Part shown: piece after piece, positions 45,008-52,952 of the stretch
How positions within the stretch are numbered: position 1 is the stretch's first letter
Layout: each line of letters begins with the position of its first letter
Notes under the pieces: generated by a model
Seen by the model: only the letters and a program-made list of their open reading frames with translations
What the model was told of the DNA's origin: nothing
The model's database searches: none
Position numbers and translations under genes: made by a program
Origin: Tardiphaga sp. P9-11
Lineage (GTDB): Bacteria; Pseudomonadota; Alphaproteobacteria; Rhizobiales; Xanthobacteraceae
Assembly (NCBI RefSeq): GCF_008329525.1
Contig: NZ_NPKQ01000011.1
Location: 62,001-126,000, forward strand
Direction: 5' to 3'
Length of the DNA: 64,000 bases

Positions 45008-46345
45008 TCAGGAACCCTGACCGCCGCACTTGTTGGTCTTGGTGTTGAAGTTGCCGCACTTCTTGCCGACCCAGTCGCCGATCAGGTCCTTGGAGCCGTC
45101 GAGCTCCTTCGACCATGCATCGCCAGCCACCAGCGCCGGGGTCTTCCAGACCACGTCGAACTGGCCATTGGCTTTGATTTCGCCAATGAACACCGGCTTG
45201 GTGATGTGGTGGTTCGGCAGCATCTTCGAGGTACCACCGGTCAGGTTCTTGGCTTCGATGCCGGGCAGTGCGTCGATCACCTTGTCGGCCTCGATCGACT
45301 TGGCCTTCTCGACTGCCTTCACCCACATGTTGAAGCCGATCACGGTGGCTTCCATCGGGTCGTTGGTCACGCGCTTCGGATTCTTGGTGAAGGTCTGCCA
45401 GGCCTTGATGAACTTCTCGTTCTCGGGGCTCTTGATCGACTGGAAGTAGTTCCAGGCCGCGAGATGGCCGAGCAGCGGCTTGGTGTCGATGCCGGCGAGT
45501 TCTTCTTCACCCACCGAGAACGCAACAACCGGAATGTCGGTCGCCTTGACGCCCTGGTTGCCGAGCTCCTTGTAGAAAGGAACGTTGGCGTCGCCGTTGA
45601 TGGTCGAGACCACGGCGGTCTTCTTGCCGGCCGAGCCGAACTTCTTGATGTCGGCCACGATCGTCTGCCAATCACTATGACCAAACGGCGTGTAGTTGAT
45701 CATGATGTCTTCCTGCTTGACGCCCTTCGACTTCAAGTAGGCTTCCAGGATCTTGTTGGTGGTGCGCGGATAGACATAGTCGGTGCCGGCCAGCACCCAG
45801 CGCTTCACCTTCTCGTCCTTCATCAGATAGTCGACCGCCGGGATCGCCTGCTGGTTCGGAGCAGCACCGGTGTAGAACACGTTACGCTCGGACTCTTCGC
45901 CCTCGTATTGCACGGGGTAGAACAGGATCGAGTTCAGTTCCTTGAACACCGGGAGTACCGACTTGCGCGACACCGAGGTCCAGCAGCCGAACACGACGGC
46001 GACCTTGTCCTTGGTGATCAGCTCGCGTGCCTTTTCGGCGAACAGCGGCCAGTTCGAAGCGGGATCGACCACAACGGCTTCGAGTTTCTTGCCGTTGATG
46101 CCGCCCTTCTTGTTCTGTTCATCGATCATGAACAGCACGGTGTCCTTCAGGGTCGTTTCGGAAATCGCCATGGTGCCCGACAGCGAGTGCAGAACACCGA
46201 CCTTGATGGTGTCGTCTGCAGCTTTGGCCGGCGAAAATGCCGACAGGCCCAGTGCCAGACCGGTTGCCGCGGCCATCAGGCTGCGTCGGGTCAGGCCCTT
46301 ACCCTTTGCGGGCTTGGCTATTGCATGAGTCAAATTGGTAATCAT
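45008..46345 (-). CDS. urtA: Urea ABC transporter substrate-binding protein UrtA
   Basis: A 445-residue periplasmic urea-binding protein. The N-terminus has a twin-arginine-like signal (LTRRSLMAAATGLALG, cut near AKA). The mature part starts DDTIKVGVLHSLSGTMAISE, the standard UrtA opening. FGCWTSVSRKSVLPVFKELNSILFYPVQYEGEE and QQAIPAVDYLM are also diagnostic. The ATG at 46345 has GGGAGAG upstream; the frame's extension to 46441 runs into the promoter. It is the first gene of the urt-ure transcription unit. Confidence 0.95.
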   Translation of the reverse strand: MITNLTHAIAKPAKGKGLTRRSLMAAATGLALGLSAFSPAKAADDTIKVGVLHSLSGTMAISETTLKDTVLFMIDEQNKKGGINGKKLEAVVVDPASNWPLFAEKARELITKDKVAVVFGCWTSVSRKSVLPVFKELNSILFYPVQYEGEESERNVFYTGAAPNQQAIPAVDYLMKDEKVKRWVLAGTDYVYPRTTNKILEAYLKSKGVKQEDIMINYTPFGHSDWQTIVADIKKFGSAGKKTAVVSTINGDANVPFYKELGNQGVKATDIPVVAFSVGEEELAGIDTKPLLGHLAAWNYFQSIKSPENEKFIKAWQTFTKNPKRVTNDPMEATVIGFNMWVKAVEKAKSIEADKVIDALPGIEAKNLTGGTSKMLPNHHITKPVFIGEIKANGQFDVVWKTPALVAGDAWSKELDGSKDLIGDWVGKKCGNFNTKTNKCGGQGS

Positions 46346-46414
46346 ATGCGGTCTCTCCCTGACGCAGACGAAATAGACGCGGAACGGCCCCACGGCCGGC
46401 GCATTAGGGGAATC

Positions 46415-46429
46415 GCAAGAAGTGTGCCA
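46415..46429 (-). promoter_or_regulatory. Sigma-54 (RpoN) -24/-12 promoter of urtA
   Basis: On the minus strand the sequence is TGGCAC-ACTTC-TTGC, an exact match to the sigma-54 consensus TGGCAC-N5-TTGC with the required GG/GC spacing. Transcription would start about 12 bases downstream, near 46403, leaving a leader of about 58 bases before urtA. Together with nitrogen-related genes downstream this indicates control by the NtrB/NtrC system. Start-site mapping is not available, so regulation is inference. Confidence 0.82.
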
Positions 46430-46498
46430 GCGCCTGAACACACGTTAAGTAATTGGGATCGCTCATCTGTTTCCAATTTAGGCAACCGCTCAATTTTG

Positions 46499-46519
46499 CT
46501 GCGCCAAAATATTGTGCAG
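46499..46519. promoter_or_regulatory. Dyad upstream of the urtA sigma-54 promoter, possible enhancer-protein site
   Basis: CTGCGC-N9-GTGCAG, an imperfect inverted repeat about 75-100 bases upstream of the -24 element, is where NtrC dimers usually bind. NtrC sites are normally TGCAC-N7-GTGCA, so half-sites fit but the spacing is two bases too long. Treat as a weak candidate. Confidence 0.3.
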
Positions 46520-46889
46520 AAAAATTGATCATGCACACGGCAAGCGGCACAAATAATAATCAAATATTGCCCTGTGTCTAAATTTCATGCAGCGGTATTT
46601 TGTCGCTGGTTTTAACCCTCCTGGCGATTCACCTTGAATCCGCCGCGTTGCTGTTCCATATCATCCGAACGACCTAGAGAATCATCAGGTCTTTGCGAGC
46701 CGCGTGTTCTGATCCCGTCTTTACTCTGATCGTATTCAGGGCAGTTCGACGGTTTCTGGCTTGCCCCTTCAGCTAACCAGAACTGACGCCCCAAACACGC
46801 GGGTGTCCCGGACACCCTCGCGCGCTCCTGGCCCCATGATCTTTGAATCATGGCCGGGCGTCTGCTTTCACTTTGGAAAGATCAATCTT

Positions 46890-48368
46890 TTGACCACCTT
46901 TCAGGAATTCGGCCTCGCCGATCCCATCACCCGTGCGCTTAAAGAAGAAAACTACACCACGCCGACCCCGATCCAGGCACAGACCATCCCGATTGCCATT
47001 ACCGGCAAGGACGTGATCGGCATCGCCCAGACCGGCACCGGCAAGACGGCCTCTTTCGCGCTCCCCATCCTCCATCGCTTGCTCGAGAATCGCATCAAGC
47101 CGCAGCCCAAGACCTGCCGCGTGCTGGTGTTGAGCCCGACCCGCGAACTCTCCGGCCAGATCCTCGACTCGTTCAACGCCTATGGCCGCCACATGCAGCT
47201 CGCATCGGCGCTAGCGATCGGCGGCGTGCCAATGGGCCGTCAGGTGCGCTCGTTGATGCAGGGCGTGGACGTCCTCGTCGCCACCCCCGGCCGCCTGCTC
47301 GACCTCGTGCAAAGCAACGGGTTGAAGCTCAACATGGTTGAGTTTCTGGTGCTCGACGAAGCCGACCGCATGCTCGACATGGGCTTCATCAACGACATCC
47401 GCAAAGTCGTCGCCAAGCTGCCGATCAAGCGCCAGACCCTGTTCTTCTCGGCCACCATGCCGAAGGACATCGCCGATCTCGCCGAAGCAATGCTCAAGGA
47501 TCCGGCCCGCGTTGCGGTGACCCCGGTCGCCTCCACCGTGGAGCGCATCAGCCAGCGGATCATGCTGGTGGATCACTCCGCCAAGCCGACCATTCTCGCC
47601 CAGATCCTCAAGACCGAGACGGTCGACCGCGCGCTGGTGTTCACCCGCACCAAGCACGGCGCCGACAAGGTCGTGAAGGGCCTCGAGCGCGCCGGCATCG
47701 CCGCCGCCGCGATCCACGGCAACAAGTCGCAGAACCATCGTGAGCGCACGCTCGCCCAGTTCCGCACCGGCGAAATCCGCACGCTGGTGGCCACCGACAT
47801 CGCCGCCCGCGGCATCGACGTCGACGGCATCACCCATGTGGTGAATTTCGACCTGCCGAATATCCCGGAAACCTACGTTCACCGCATCGGCCGTACCGCC
47901 CGTGCCGGACGCGAAGGCATTGCAATCTCCCTTTGCGCCGGCGAGGAAATGGCGTATCTGCGCGATATTGAAAAGCTGATCCGTATTTCGCTTCCGAAGG
48001 AAGACCGCCGTACCCCAGGCCGTAATGACGTGGGGCCGTCGCCTTCCCAGAATCGTGGCGGTCAGCGCAACGGTCGCTCCGCCCCGCATGCCCCCCGCAG
48101 CAATGACGGAGCGCCCGGCAAGAACGCGCGCAATCGTCGTCGTCCCCATGGCGGCGGAGGTGCCGCATCGCAGCCGAACCGCGATCATGGTCGGAGCGAA
48201 AATGCGAGACACGAGAATGCAAGACACGAGAACGCTCGCCATGAGCCGATCTCACGCCCGGCCAATCAGGCCGGATCTACGACCAAAGAAGGGATGCAGG
48301 GCGTTGCCTTCCTGCACCGCGAAAGCCGACCGAATACAACCCCGAACCGCACCCAGCGGCCACGCTAA
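46890..48368 (+). CDS. rhlE: DEAD-box ATP-dependent RNA helicase, RhlE type
   Basis: A 492-residue RNA helicase. It has the Q-motif (PTPIQAQTIP), Walker A AQTGTGKT (46-53), PTREL, DEAD at 156-159, SAT, and the C-domain motifs TDIAARGID and HRIGRTARAG. The tail after about residue 375 is basic and disordered (NRGGQRNGRSAP) and carries three tandem ENARH units. The frame opens at 46761, but the family N-terminus begins TTFQEFGLADPI, which fits a TTG start at 46890 with GGAAAG upstream. The preceding gap from urtA (46430-46889) contains a GGGTGTC-ccg-GACACCC hairpin (46801-46817), possibly in the leader. infA follows 24 bases later. Confidence 0.88.
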   Translation: MTTFQEFGLADPITRALKEENYTTPTPIQAQTIPIAITGKDVIGIAQTGTGKTASFALPILHRLLENRIKPQPKTCRVLVLSPTRELSGQILDSFNAYGRHMQLASALAIGGVPMGRQVRSLMQGVDVLVATPGRLLDLVQSNGLKLNMVEFLVLDEADRMLDMGFINDIRKVVAKLPIKRQTLFFSATMPKDIADLAEAMLKDPARVAVTPVASTVERISQRIMLVDHSAKPTILAQILKTETVDRALVFTRTKHGADKVVKGLERAGIAAAAIHGNKSQNHRERTLAQFRTGEIRTLVATDIAARGIDVDGITHVVNFDLPNIPETYVHRIGRTARAGREGIAISLCAGEEMAYLRDIEKLIRISLPKEDRRTPGRNDVGPSPSQNRGGQRNGRSAPHAPRSNDGAPGKNARNRRRPHGGGGAASQPNRDHGRSENARHENARHENARHEPISRPANQAGSTTKEGMQGVAFLHRESRPNTTPNRTQRPR

Positions 48369-48392
48369 CAGCCGATCGATCTGGAGCTAACA

Positions 48393-48671
48393 ATGGCCAA
48401 AGAAGAGCTGATCCAGTTCGAAGGACTGGTGACTGAAATCCTCCCCGATGCACGCTATCGCGTGCAATTGGATGCAGGACACGAAATCGTCGCCTACACC
48501 GCCGGCAAGATGAAGAAGAACCGCATCAAGACGCTGGCGGGTGATCGCGTGACCATCGAGATGTCGCCTTACGACCTCGAAAAGGGTCGCCTGATTTTCC
48601 GCCACAAGGACGAACGTCCTGGTGGTCCTCCCCGTGGTGCACCGCCGCGCGGTCAGTTCCGTCGCCGTTAA
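48393..48671 (+). CDS. infA: Translation initiation factor IF-1, paralog with Arg/Gly-rich tail
   Basis: A 92-residue protein whose first 72 residues are an S1/OB-fold IF-1 ([54 protein letters not shown]). Residues 73-92 form an extra tail rich in Arg, Gly and Pro ([16 protein letters not shown]) that ordinary IF-1 lacks. It probably binds RNA or the 30S A site. Several residues usually fixed in the main alphaproteobacterial IF-1 differ (for example FEGLV, YRVQLD), so this is likely a second copy. It follows rhlE by 24 bases, presumably co-transcribed. Confidence 0.9.
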   Translation: MAKEELIQFEGLVTEILPDARYRVQLDAGHEIVAYTAGKMKKNRIKTLAGDRVTIEMSPYDLEKGRLIFRHKDERPGGPPRGAPPRGQFRRR

Positions 48672-48977
48672 GCGCAGCACGCTTCTAAACTGTCGACAGT
48701 TGGCACAGTAACGACAACCAGCCCGCGCATCCGGTCACTCCCGATGCGCGGATGGGTAAGCGTTCCTGACCGTTCGTGCGCAATCAAAAAATCGTGCGCG
48801 TCAGGATTGTTTTGGGGGGGCGCTTCCCCTAATATGAGTTAATCGATTTTCGGCCGGACGACATTATCTATCCCCCGGTGCAGCCGGTCTAGACTGACGA
48901 CCCTTCCAAAAATTCGATGTCACCAGCCCACATATGTTTCGTGGGCTACACTATATTCTTGAGAAGGGACTACCCCC
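48672..48977 (+). other. 306-base leader/intergenic region between infA and cspA
   Basis: No gene is seen. The region contains a 14-base perfect palindrome AACTGTCGACAGTT (48688-48701). A 9-bp hairpin CCGCGCATC/GATGCGCGG (48723-48751) could end the infA transcript but has no T-run. There is a run of seven G near 48814, and a 7-bp hairpin AGCCCAC/GTGGGCT (48925-48947) lies just upstream of the cspA ribosome binding site (AGAAGGG, 48962-48968). The length and structure fit a long cold-shock leader; promoter boxes could not be assigned. Confidence 0.5.
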
Positions 48978-49190
48978 ATGAGCATGGGAACAGTGAAGTG
49001 GTTTAACGCGACCAAGGGCTTCGGCTTCATTCAGCCGGACGATGGTGGCAACGACGTGTTCGTTCACATCTCCGCCGTTGAGCGTGCCGGTCTCGGCACC
49101 CTGCGTGAAGGCCAGAAGATCAGCTACGAAATCGTTGCTGACCGTCGTTCCGGCAAATCGTCGGCCGACAATCTCCGCGCCGCAGGCTAA
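48978..49190 (+). CDS. cspA: Cold-shock protein, CspA family
   Basis: A 70-residue single cold-shock domain. It has the RNA-binding motifs [10 protein letters not shown] (RNP1) and DVFVHIS (RNP2), the opening [16 protein letters not shown], and a C-terminal SAADNLRA-like end ([10 protein letters not shown]). It acts as an RNA chaperone and binds single-stranded nucleic acid. It is preceded by a structured leader and followed by a strong terminator. Confidence 0.95.
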   Translation: MSMGTVKWFNATKGFGFIQPDDGGNDVFVHISAVERAGLGTLREGQKISYEIVADRRSGKSSADNLRAAG

Positions 49191-49237
49191 ACGATCACTC
49201 GCAAGCCAGATGCTTGCGAACTGATCGACTGAATACG

Positions 49238-49268
49238 AAAAGGCCGCGCTCTCGAGCGCGGCCTTTTT
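49238..49268 (+). terminator. Rho-independent terminator after cspA
   Basis: AAAAGGCCGCGCT-CTCG-AGCGCGGCCTTTT is a perfect 13-bp stem with a CTCG tetraloop and a T-run. It starts 47 bases after the cspA stop. A second small stem (CGCAAG/CTTGCG) lies between the stop and the terminator. Confidence 0.93.
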
Positions 49269-49341
49269 GCTGAAGGATGATTCGGAAAGTGGATCGACGA
49301 TCGTTCGCTGCAACTACAAATACGCAGCGCATGATCGCAAA

Positions 49342-49986
49342 TTACGGCGTGCAACTCGTCACCATCACGACGCATGACGTTTGCCGCGGTCGCGTGTACA
49401 TCGCATCGGACAGCGTGAGCCCGCCCTTCGGCACGACCCAGCCAATCGTCGGCACGTATTTATAGTTGGCCTCGCCGAGGATCAGATACTGGTTCGGCAG
49501 ATAGTTCCCGTTGGCGTCCTTGACGATCAGGTCGGTGGGAACCGATACGATGTCTTTCACTTTCCTGACCACGACATTGCCATTCGCATCTTTCCCGGTG
49601 GGATAATCGCCGCGCGTCCACACCACCTTGGCGGTCTTGGTCGCCGGATCGATATACACTTGGCTGACCGACACTTGAAGCTGCGTCTTGTCGTAAGGCG
49701 TCAGCATCGCGTCGCCAATGATGAAGAAGTTCGACACATCGGTTTCCGCTAGCGTCGTGTAGCGCGACGCCAGGTCGGCCATGCCTTGTGAGATCTGGCT
49801 GACCTTGCGATCGACGGCAAAACCGTTGGAAACATCCAGCATGCCGAAGAACATCAGGAACATCAGCGGAATGATCATCGCGAACTCGACCGCGGATACG
49901 CCTCTCGTATCGTCTCGCAACAGCAAGGCCCGTCGCCAGGCTGCCAGTGCTGCCATACGCACGCGCATTGTCCCGATCCCTGCCAT
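49342..49986 (-). CDS. TadG-like pilus assembly protein / minor pseudopilin
   Basis: A 214-residue protein with a type IVb pilin-like N-terminus: a basic leader, then GVSAVEFAMIIPLMFLMFFGMLDVS, giving a prepilin-peptidase site after Gly with Glu at +5. The rest is an extracytoplasmic domain (about 60-214) with no named fold. The start at 49986 overlaps the upstream gene's stop (TGATG). It should be processed by the CpaA peptidase encoded at 53421 and take part in Flp pilus assembly. The longer open frame upstream to 50325 is out-of-frame TadE coding sequence. Confidence 0.82.
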   Translation of the reverse strand: MAGIGTMRVRMAALAAWRRALLLRDDTRGVSAVEFAMIIPLMFLMFFGMLDVSNGFAVDRKVSQISQGMADLASRYTTLAETDVSNFFIIGDAMLTPYDKTQLQVSVSQVYIDPATKTAKVVWTRGDYPTGKDANGNVVVRKVKDIVSVPTDLIVKDANGNYLPNQYLILGEANYKYVPTIGWVVPKGGLTLSDAMYTRPRQTSCVVMVTSCTP

Positions 49987-50540
49987 CACTGCGGTCCGGT
50001 AGCCGCTGTCGCGGCCAGCAGGCGCTTGCTGCTCGTCGTTCCACGACTGATATTGGCGATGTTGTAGCCTAGGCCGGTCACATAGAGCGGCCACTGATAG
50101 AAACCGCGCACGACCACGGTCTTGGTGGTCGGACAGGCCGGCGGCTGGTAGACGAGATTCGTCGACACATAGTTGCCGCTGGCGTCGATCGGATCCGAAA
50201 TCGTGATCGCTGTGCCGGGATCGTACGACCGCACATCGATATCGAGCTTGGTGCAATCCATCAGTGCCGATGCGCGCGCGCAGATCGACGTCTTGAAATC
50301 GACGGCTGTAGCTGCAGCAGAACACGTATAGATCGACCGCGCGGCATCCTGGACGCCGGTTTCAAGGACCTGTCCAGCCAGAAACACCATGCCGGTTTCC
50401 ATGATGGCAAAAATCAGCGCGAAGAAGATCGGCGCGATCATCGCGAATTCGACCGCGGCCGATCCGCTGCTGTTATGGCCGAAGCGGCGCAGGCGCCCGG
50501 CGAGCGTCGCCATCGAGATCAGCGGTAGCAGCATCTGCAA
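49986..50540 (-). CDS. TadE-like pilus assembly protein / minor pseudopilin
   Basis: A 184-residue minor pilin-like protein. The leader RLRRFGHNSSG is followed by SAAVEFAMIAPIFFALIFAIMETGMVFLAG, a TadE signature with Glu at +5 after the cleaved Gly. Four cysteines in the exported part (CSAAA, CARAS, CTK, CPTT) could form disulfides. It is translationally coupled to the TadG-like gene. Both face away from the cpa operon, so they may have a separate promoter. Confidence 0.82.
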   Translation of the reverse strand: MQMLLPLISMATLAGRLRRFGHNSSGSAAVEFAMIAPIFFALIFAIMETGMVFLAGQVLETGVQDAARSIYTCSAAATAVDFKTSICARASALMDCTKLDIDVRSYDPGTAITISDPIDASGNYVSTNLVYQPPACPTTKTVVVRGFYQWPLYVTGLGYNIANISRGTTSSKRLLAATAATGPQ

Positions 50541-50716
50541 GTGCCTCGGTGATAGGAAATAACTACCGCCGAGATGTATCGGAAACAGATTGTTGAAGTG
50601 TTTCGCCGGATCGAGACAAGATGGCTCGATGCGTTAACCCACCATTACCCATGTGGCAGGAGGCTTGCGATGATGTCCGGGCGGGATTGGGCTGACCGAC
50701 GAAAAGTGGTGGCTTA

Positions 50717-50765
50717 GAGCATGATCCCGAAAAGTGGATACCGGTTTTCGGATAGGATCATGCTC
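50717..50765. repeat. Dispersed palindromic repeat typical of Bradyrhizobium-like genomes
   Basis: The segment begins GAGCATGATCCCGAAAAGTGG and ends GATAGGATCATGCTC, forming an imperfect hairpin of about 20 bp with TACCGG at its centre. I know near-identical elements from many intergenic sites in Bradyrhizobium and Rhodopseudomonas relatives. It lies downstream of the stand-alone secretin N-domain gene and next to a second hairpin. Confidence 0.7.
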
Positions 50766-50781
50766 CAATAAAGAAAAACGT

Positions 50782-50816
50782 TAGAGTCTGATTCATCGGA
50801 GATGAATCAGACTCTA
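50782..50816 (-). terminator. 16-bp hairpin overlapping the stop codon of the secretin N-domain gene
   Basis: TAGAGTCTGATTCATC pairs perfectly with GATGAATCAGACTCTA around a GGA loop. Read on the minus strand it is followed by GTTTTTCTTT, so it resembles an intrinsic terminator. The gene's TAG stop (50814-50816) is part of the stem, so the hairpin contains the end of the coding sequence. It may derive from the dispersed repeat beside it. Confidence 0.75.
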
Positions 50817-51311
50817 GTTGTTTCTCGCCCCGATCGTCGCGGCCTGACTGCCGATGGCGCCGGCCTGATCCATCGTCGACTTGAAGAAGGTTTCCCCGTC
50901 ACCCAGCGTCAAACGCCGCTCGCAATTCGCCGCGCAGCTATAGGTCTCCCGGCTCATACCGCGATAGACGGTCACGACCTTGTCGGTCGGGCCTTCCACC
51001 TGAATGACGCGGTCCATCAGCACGGAGCCTGCGCGATCAATGGCAATCACATTGGTGGCGCCATAGCTCTTGCCGGTGACGACGACCATGCCGCCGGCTT
51101 GCAGCGTCACATCGGCGATCAAGGGGTTGCCGACCACGATGGTAGCGATCTTCTCGGGAAATTTGACGAGCCTGGCCTGATCGACGCTGACTGCGATCAG
51201 ATCATTCGCAGGGGCCGCAAGACTGCCCGCCGGCAACAGCATGGTCCCTGCCGCCAGAGCACGGGCCACAAACATCGCGCGCATCCGCGCGCGCTTCGAC
51301 TGAAACGACAT
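50814..51311 (-). CDS. Stand-alone pilus assembly protein N-terminal (secretin N-domain) protein
   Basis: A 165-residue exported protein with a signal peptide (about 1-30, cut after SLA). The mature part is one secretin N-domain of the CpaC kind: DQARLVKFPEKIATIVVGNPLIADVT, then GGMVVVTGKSYGATNVIAIDRAG. A short tail has a Cys pair (CAANC). It matches the N-terminal domain of CpaC in this locus but has no secretin pore. The start at 51311 has GGAG upstream. It may cap or assist the CpaC secretin in the periplasm. Confidence 0.78.
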   Translation of the reverse strand: MSFQSKRARMRAMFVARALAAGTMLLPAGSLAAPANDLIAVSVDQARLVKFPEKIATIVVGNPLIADVTLQAGGMVVVTGKSYGATNVIAIDRAGSVLMDRVIQVEGPTDKVVTVYRGMSRETYSCAANCERRLTLGDGETFFKSTMDQAGAIGSQAATIGARNN

Positions 51312-51840
51312 CCTGTACTCCGGGACGATACAAGCCGACAAAAGCAGATACGCAGCGGTGCCGGCGCCCGACATGGCAAATGTGCCGTTAATTGATGAAG
51401 GAACTGGAAACGGCGGTGGCGGGGTGCATGATAGACGCTGTCCCGGCTTAGGAAAGCTTGGATTGACCGTCATTCCGGAGCAGGACTGAGCCCCGAGTTT
51501 CCACTGTCATTCCGGGGCGTGCGTCGCCGGCGAAGCCGGCACAGCGCGAACCTAGGCACACCAATTAATGTGCCGGGGGTTGATCCCGGTGGCTCCGAAA
51601 GTCCTGATGCACTCCCTTACGGAAGACCGCATCGGCATCAGGCCCAGGGGTGCGTCGGGCACCTGGCGTTCCGCACGCCAACGAGGCAGGAAGGAATGCG
51701 CAAAACTCGGAAGCGAAAGCGCCGCGAGAATGCGGAGGCTTGACTGTTTGAAATTCACATAAGCGATGATCGGACGACGGTCGCGTGATCACTCCCGCTG
51801 CACAGCTTCGCTGCTTCGGGAGGGAAAATAGGAACGCACC
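51312..51840. other. 529-base intergenic region with fragments of dispersed repeats
   Basis: No gene is supported. Two partial copies of a GTCATTCCGG-type intergenic repeat occur (about 51468-51482 and 51505-51518), followed by GCCGGC-gaa-GCCGGC (51526-51540), a mark of dispersed repeats in this bacterial group. Near 51792-51822 CTCCCG/CGGGAG flank an inner stem, just downstream of the sterol-desaturase-like gene, which might end its transcript. Open frames here are short and not protein-like. Confidence 0.5.
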
Positions 51841-52668
51841 CTACTGCTTGAACGGATAGGCCAGCTGGCCGGTGAATTCGGTCGGCAACGCCTCGCCATC
51901 GACACCGTAATTGTCCGGCAACTCCCCCGCCGGCATGCGGAAGGTTCCAAACATCATGTCCCAGATCGGAAACGTGCCAGCGAAGTTGGTGTTACCGCCG
52001 CGTTCCAGCGACGTGTGGTGCCAGCGGTGGAACACCGGCGTTGCCAGCACATATCTGAATGGCCCGAGCGTCCAGTTCAGATTGGCGTGCACGAAAGCCG
52101 AGTGGAAAGTCGTGAACGGTCCGACCCACAGCATGATGTTCGGCGAAATACCGGCCATGAGCAGCAGCACATCGACCGCGACGGTGCCGAGAAACAGATT
52201 GACCGGGTGAAACCGTGCCGCGGAGATCCAGTCCAGCTCTTCCGACGAGTGATGGATCGCGTGGTATTTCCAGAAGCCGCCGCCGTGATACATCCGGTGC
52301 AGCCAGTACAGCATGAAGTCGGACACCACGAGAAAGAAGATCGCCTGTACCCAGAGCGGCATCTGCGCCAGCGGCCCGTGGCCGTTGTCGTAGAAGGCGA
52401 TCAGTTCATCGGCATCGTGAATGTTGAAGACGACCGAAGCGCCGACCACGAGCAGTCCGATACGCACGACGCGGGTGATCAGCGGCACGAAGAACCAGTA
52501 GACCACATCGGTCACGATCTCCGTCTTCCGCCACCAATGCTTACCGGGATTGCAGGCCCAGAAATGCGTCAGCACCGTAAAGACCACCGCAAGAACCAGC
52601 GTGACCGGCACCACCTTCATGATGGTCTCGCCGAACATGTTCAGGATGTCGAAGGGGAGTGTCGTCAT
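51841..52668 (-). CDS. Sterol desaturase/fatty acid hydroxylase family membrane protein
   Basis: A 275-residue integral membrane di-iron enzyme candidate. The His clusters are HRMYHGGGFWKYHAIHHSSEELDW in the middle and HRWHHTSLERGGNTNF near the C-terminus, with several hydrophobic helices around them (about 15-35, 50-85, 100-125). Members hydroxylate or desaturate sterols, carotenoids, fatty acids or hopanoid-type lipids; the substrate here is unknown. The ATG at 52668 is preferred over a TTG at 52695. It lies between pilus genes but nothing ties it functionally to them. Confidence 0.82.
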   Translation of the reverse strand: MTTLPFDILNMFGETIMKVVPVTLVLAVVFTVLTHFWACNPGKHWWRKTEIVTDVVYWFFVPLITRVVRIGLLVVGASVVFNIHDADELIAFYDNGHGPLAQMPLWVQAIFFLVVSDFMLYWLHRMYHGGGFWKYHAIHHSSEELDWISAARFHPVNLFLGTVAVDVLLLMAGISPNIMLWVGPFTTFHSAFVHANLNWTLGPFRYVLATPVFHRWHHTSLERGGNTNFAGTFPIWDMMFGTFRMPAGELPDNYGVDGEALPTEFTGQLAYPFKQ

Positions 52669-52952
52669 CGCGGCCTCGCGGTATTCGGAGGCCAAGAGTT
52701 ACCGCGGTATGCTTAAGGAGGGATGAAGCGCACAAAGCATGCGTGGTGTTATCACACCCAAGTCATTCTAAAATCGTCTTAAGTAGCTATTTACCGTGCA
52801 AAAGAAGAGACAAATGCGACCGACTTTCATCGATCGAATTAACCGCACTGCAATTCCCGACTCCTAGTGTCCCTCATGGTCACGGTGCTGAGAACGCCGG
52901 GGAGACCAGGCATCACGATCGACAGCCACGTGCACATATGGAGTTTTGTATT

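Noticed and set aside
44858-46528. A 556-codon plus-strand open frame over urtA
   Set aside because: Antisense to urtA, with no recognisable domain and a composition typical of GC-rich antisense frames.
48198-48245. DNA tandem repeat as a separate element near the end of rhlE
   Set aside because: It is in frame and encodes three ENARH units of the disordered helicase tail, so it is part of the gene.
48688-48701. The palindrome AACTGTCGACAGTT as a known operator
   Set aside because: Perfectly symmetric but I cannot match it to any specific regulator; left as a note in the intergenic entry.
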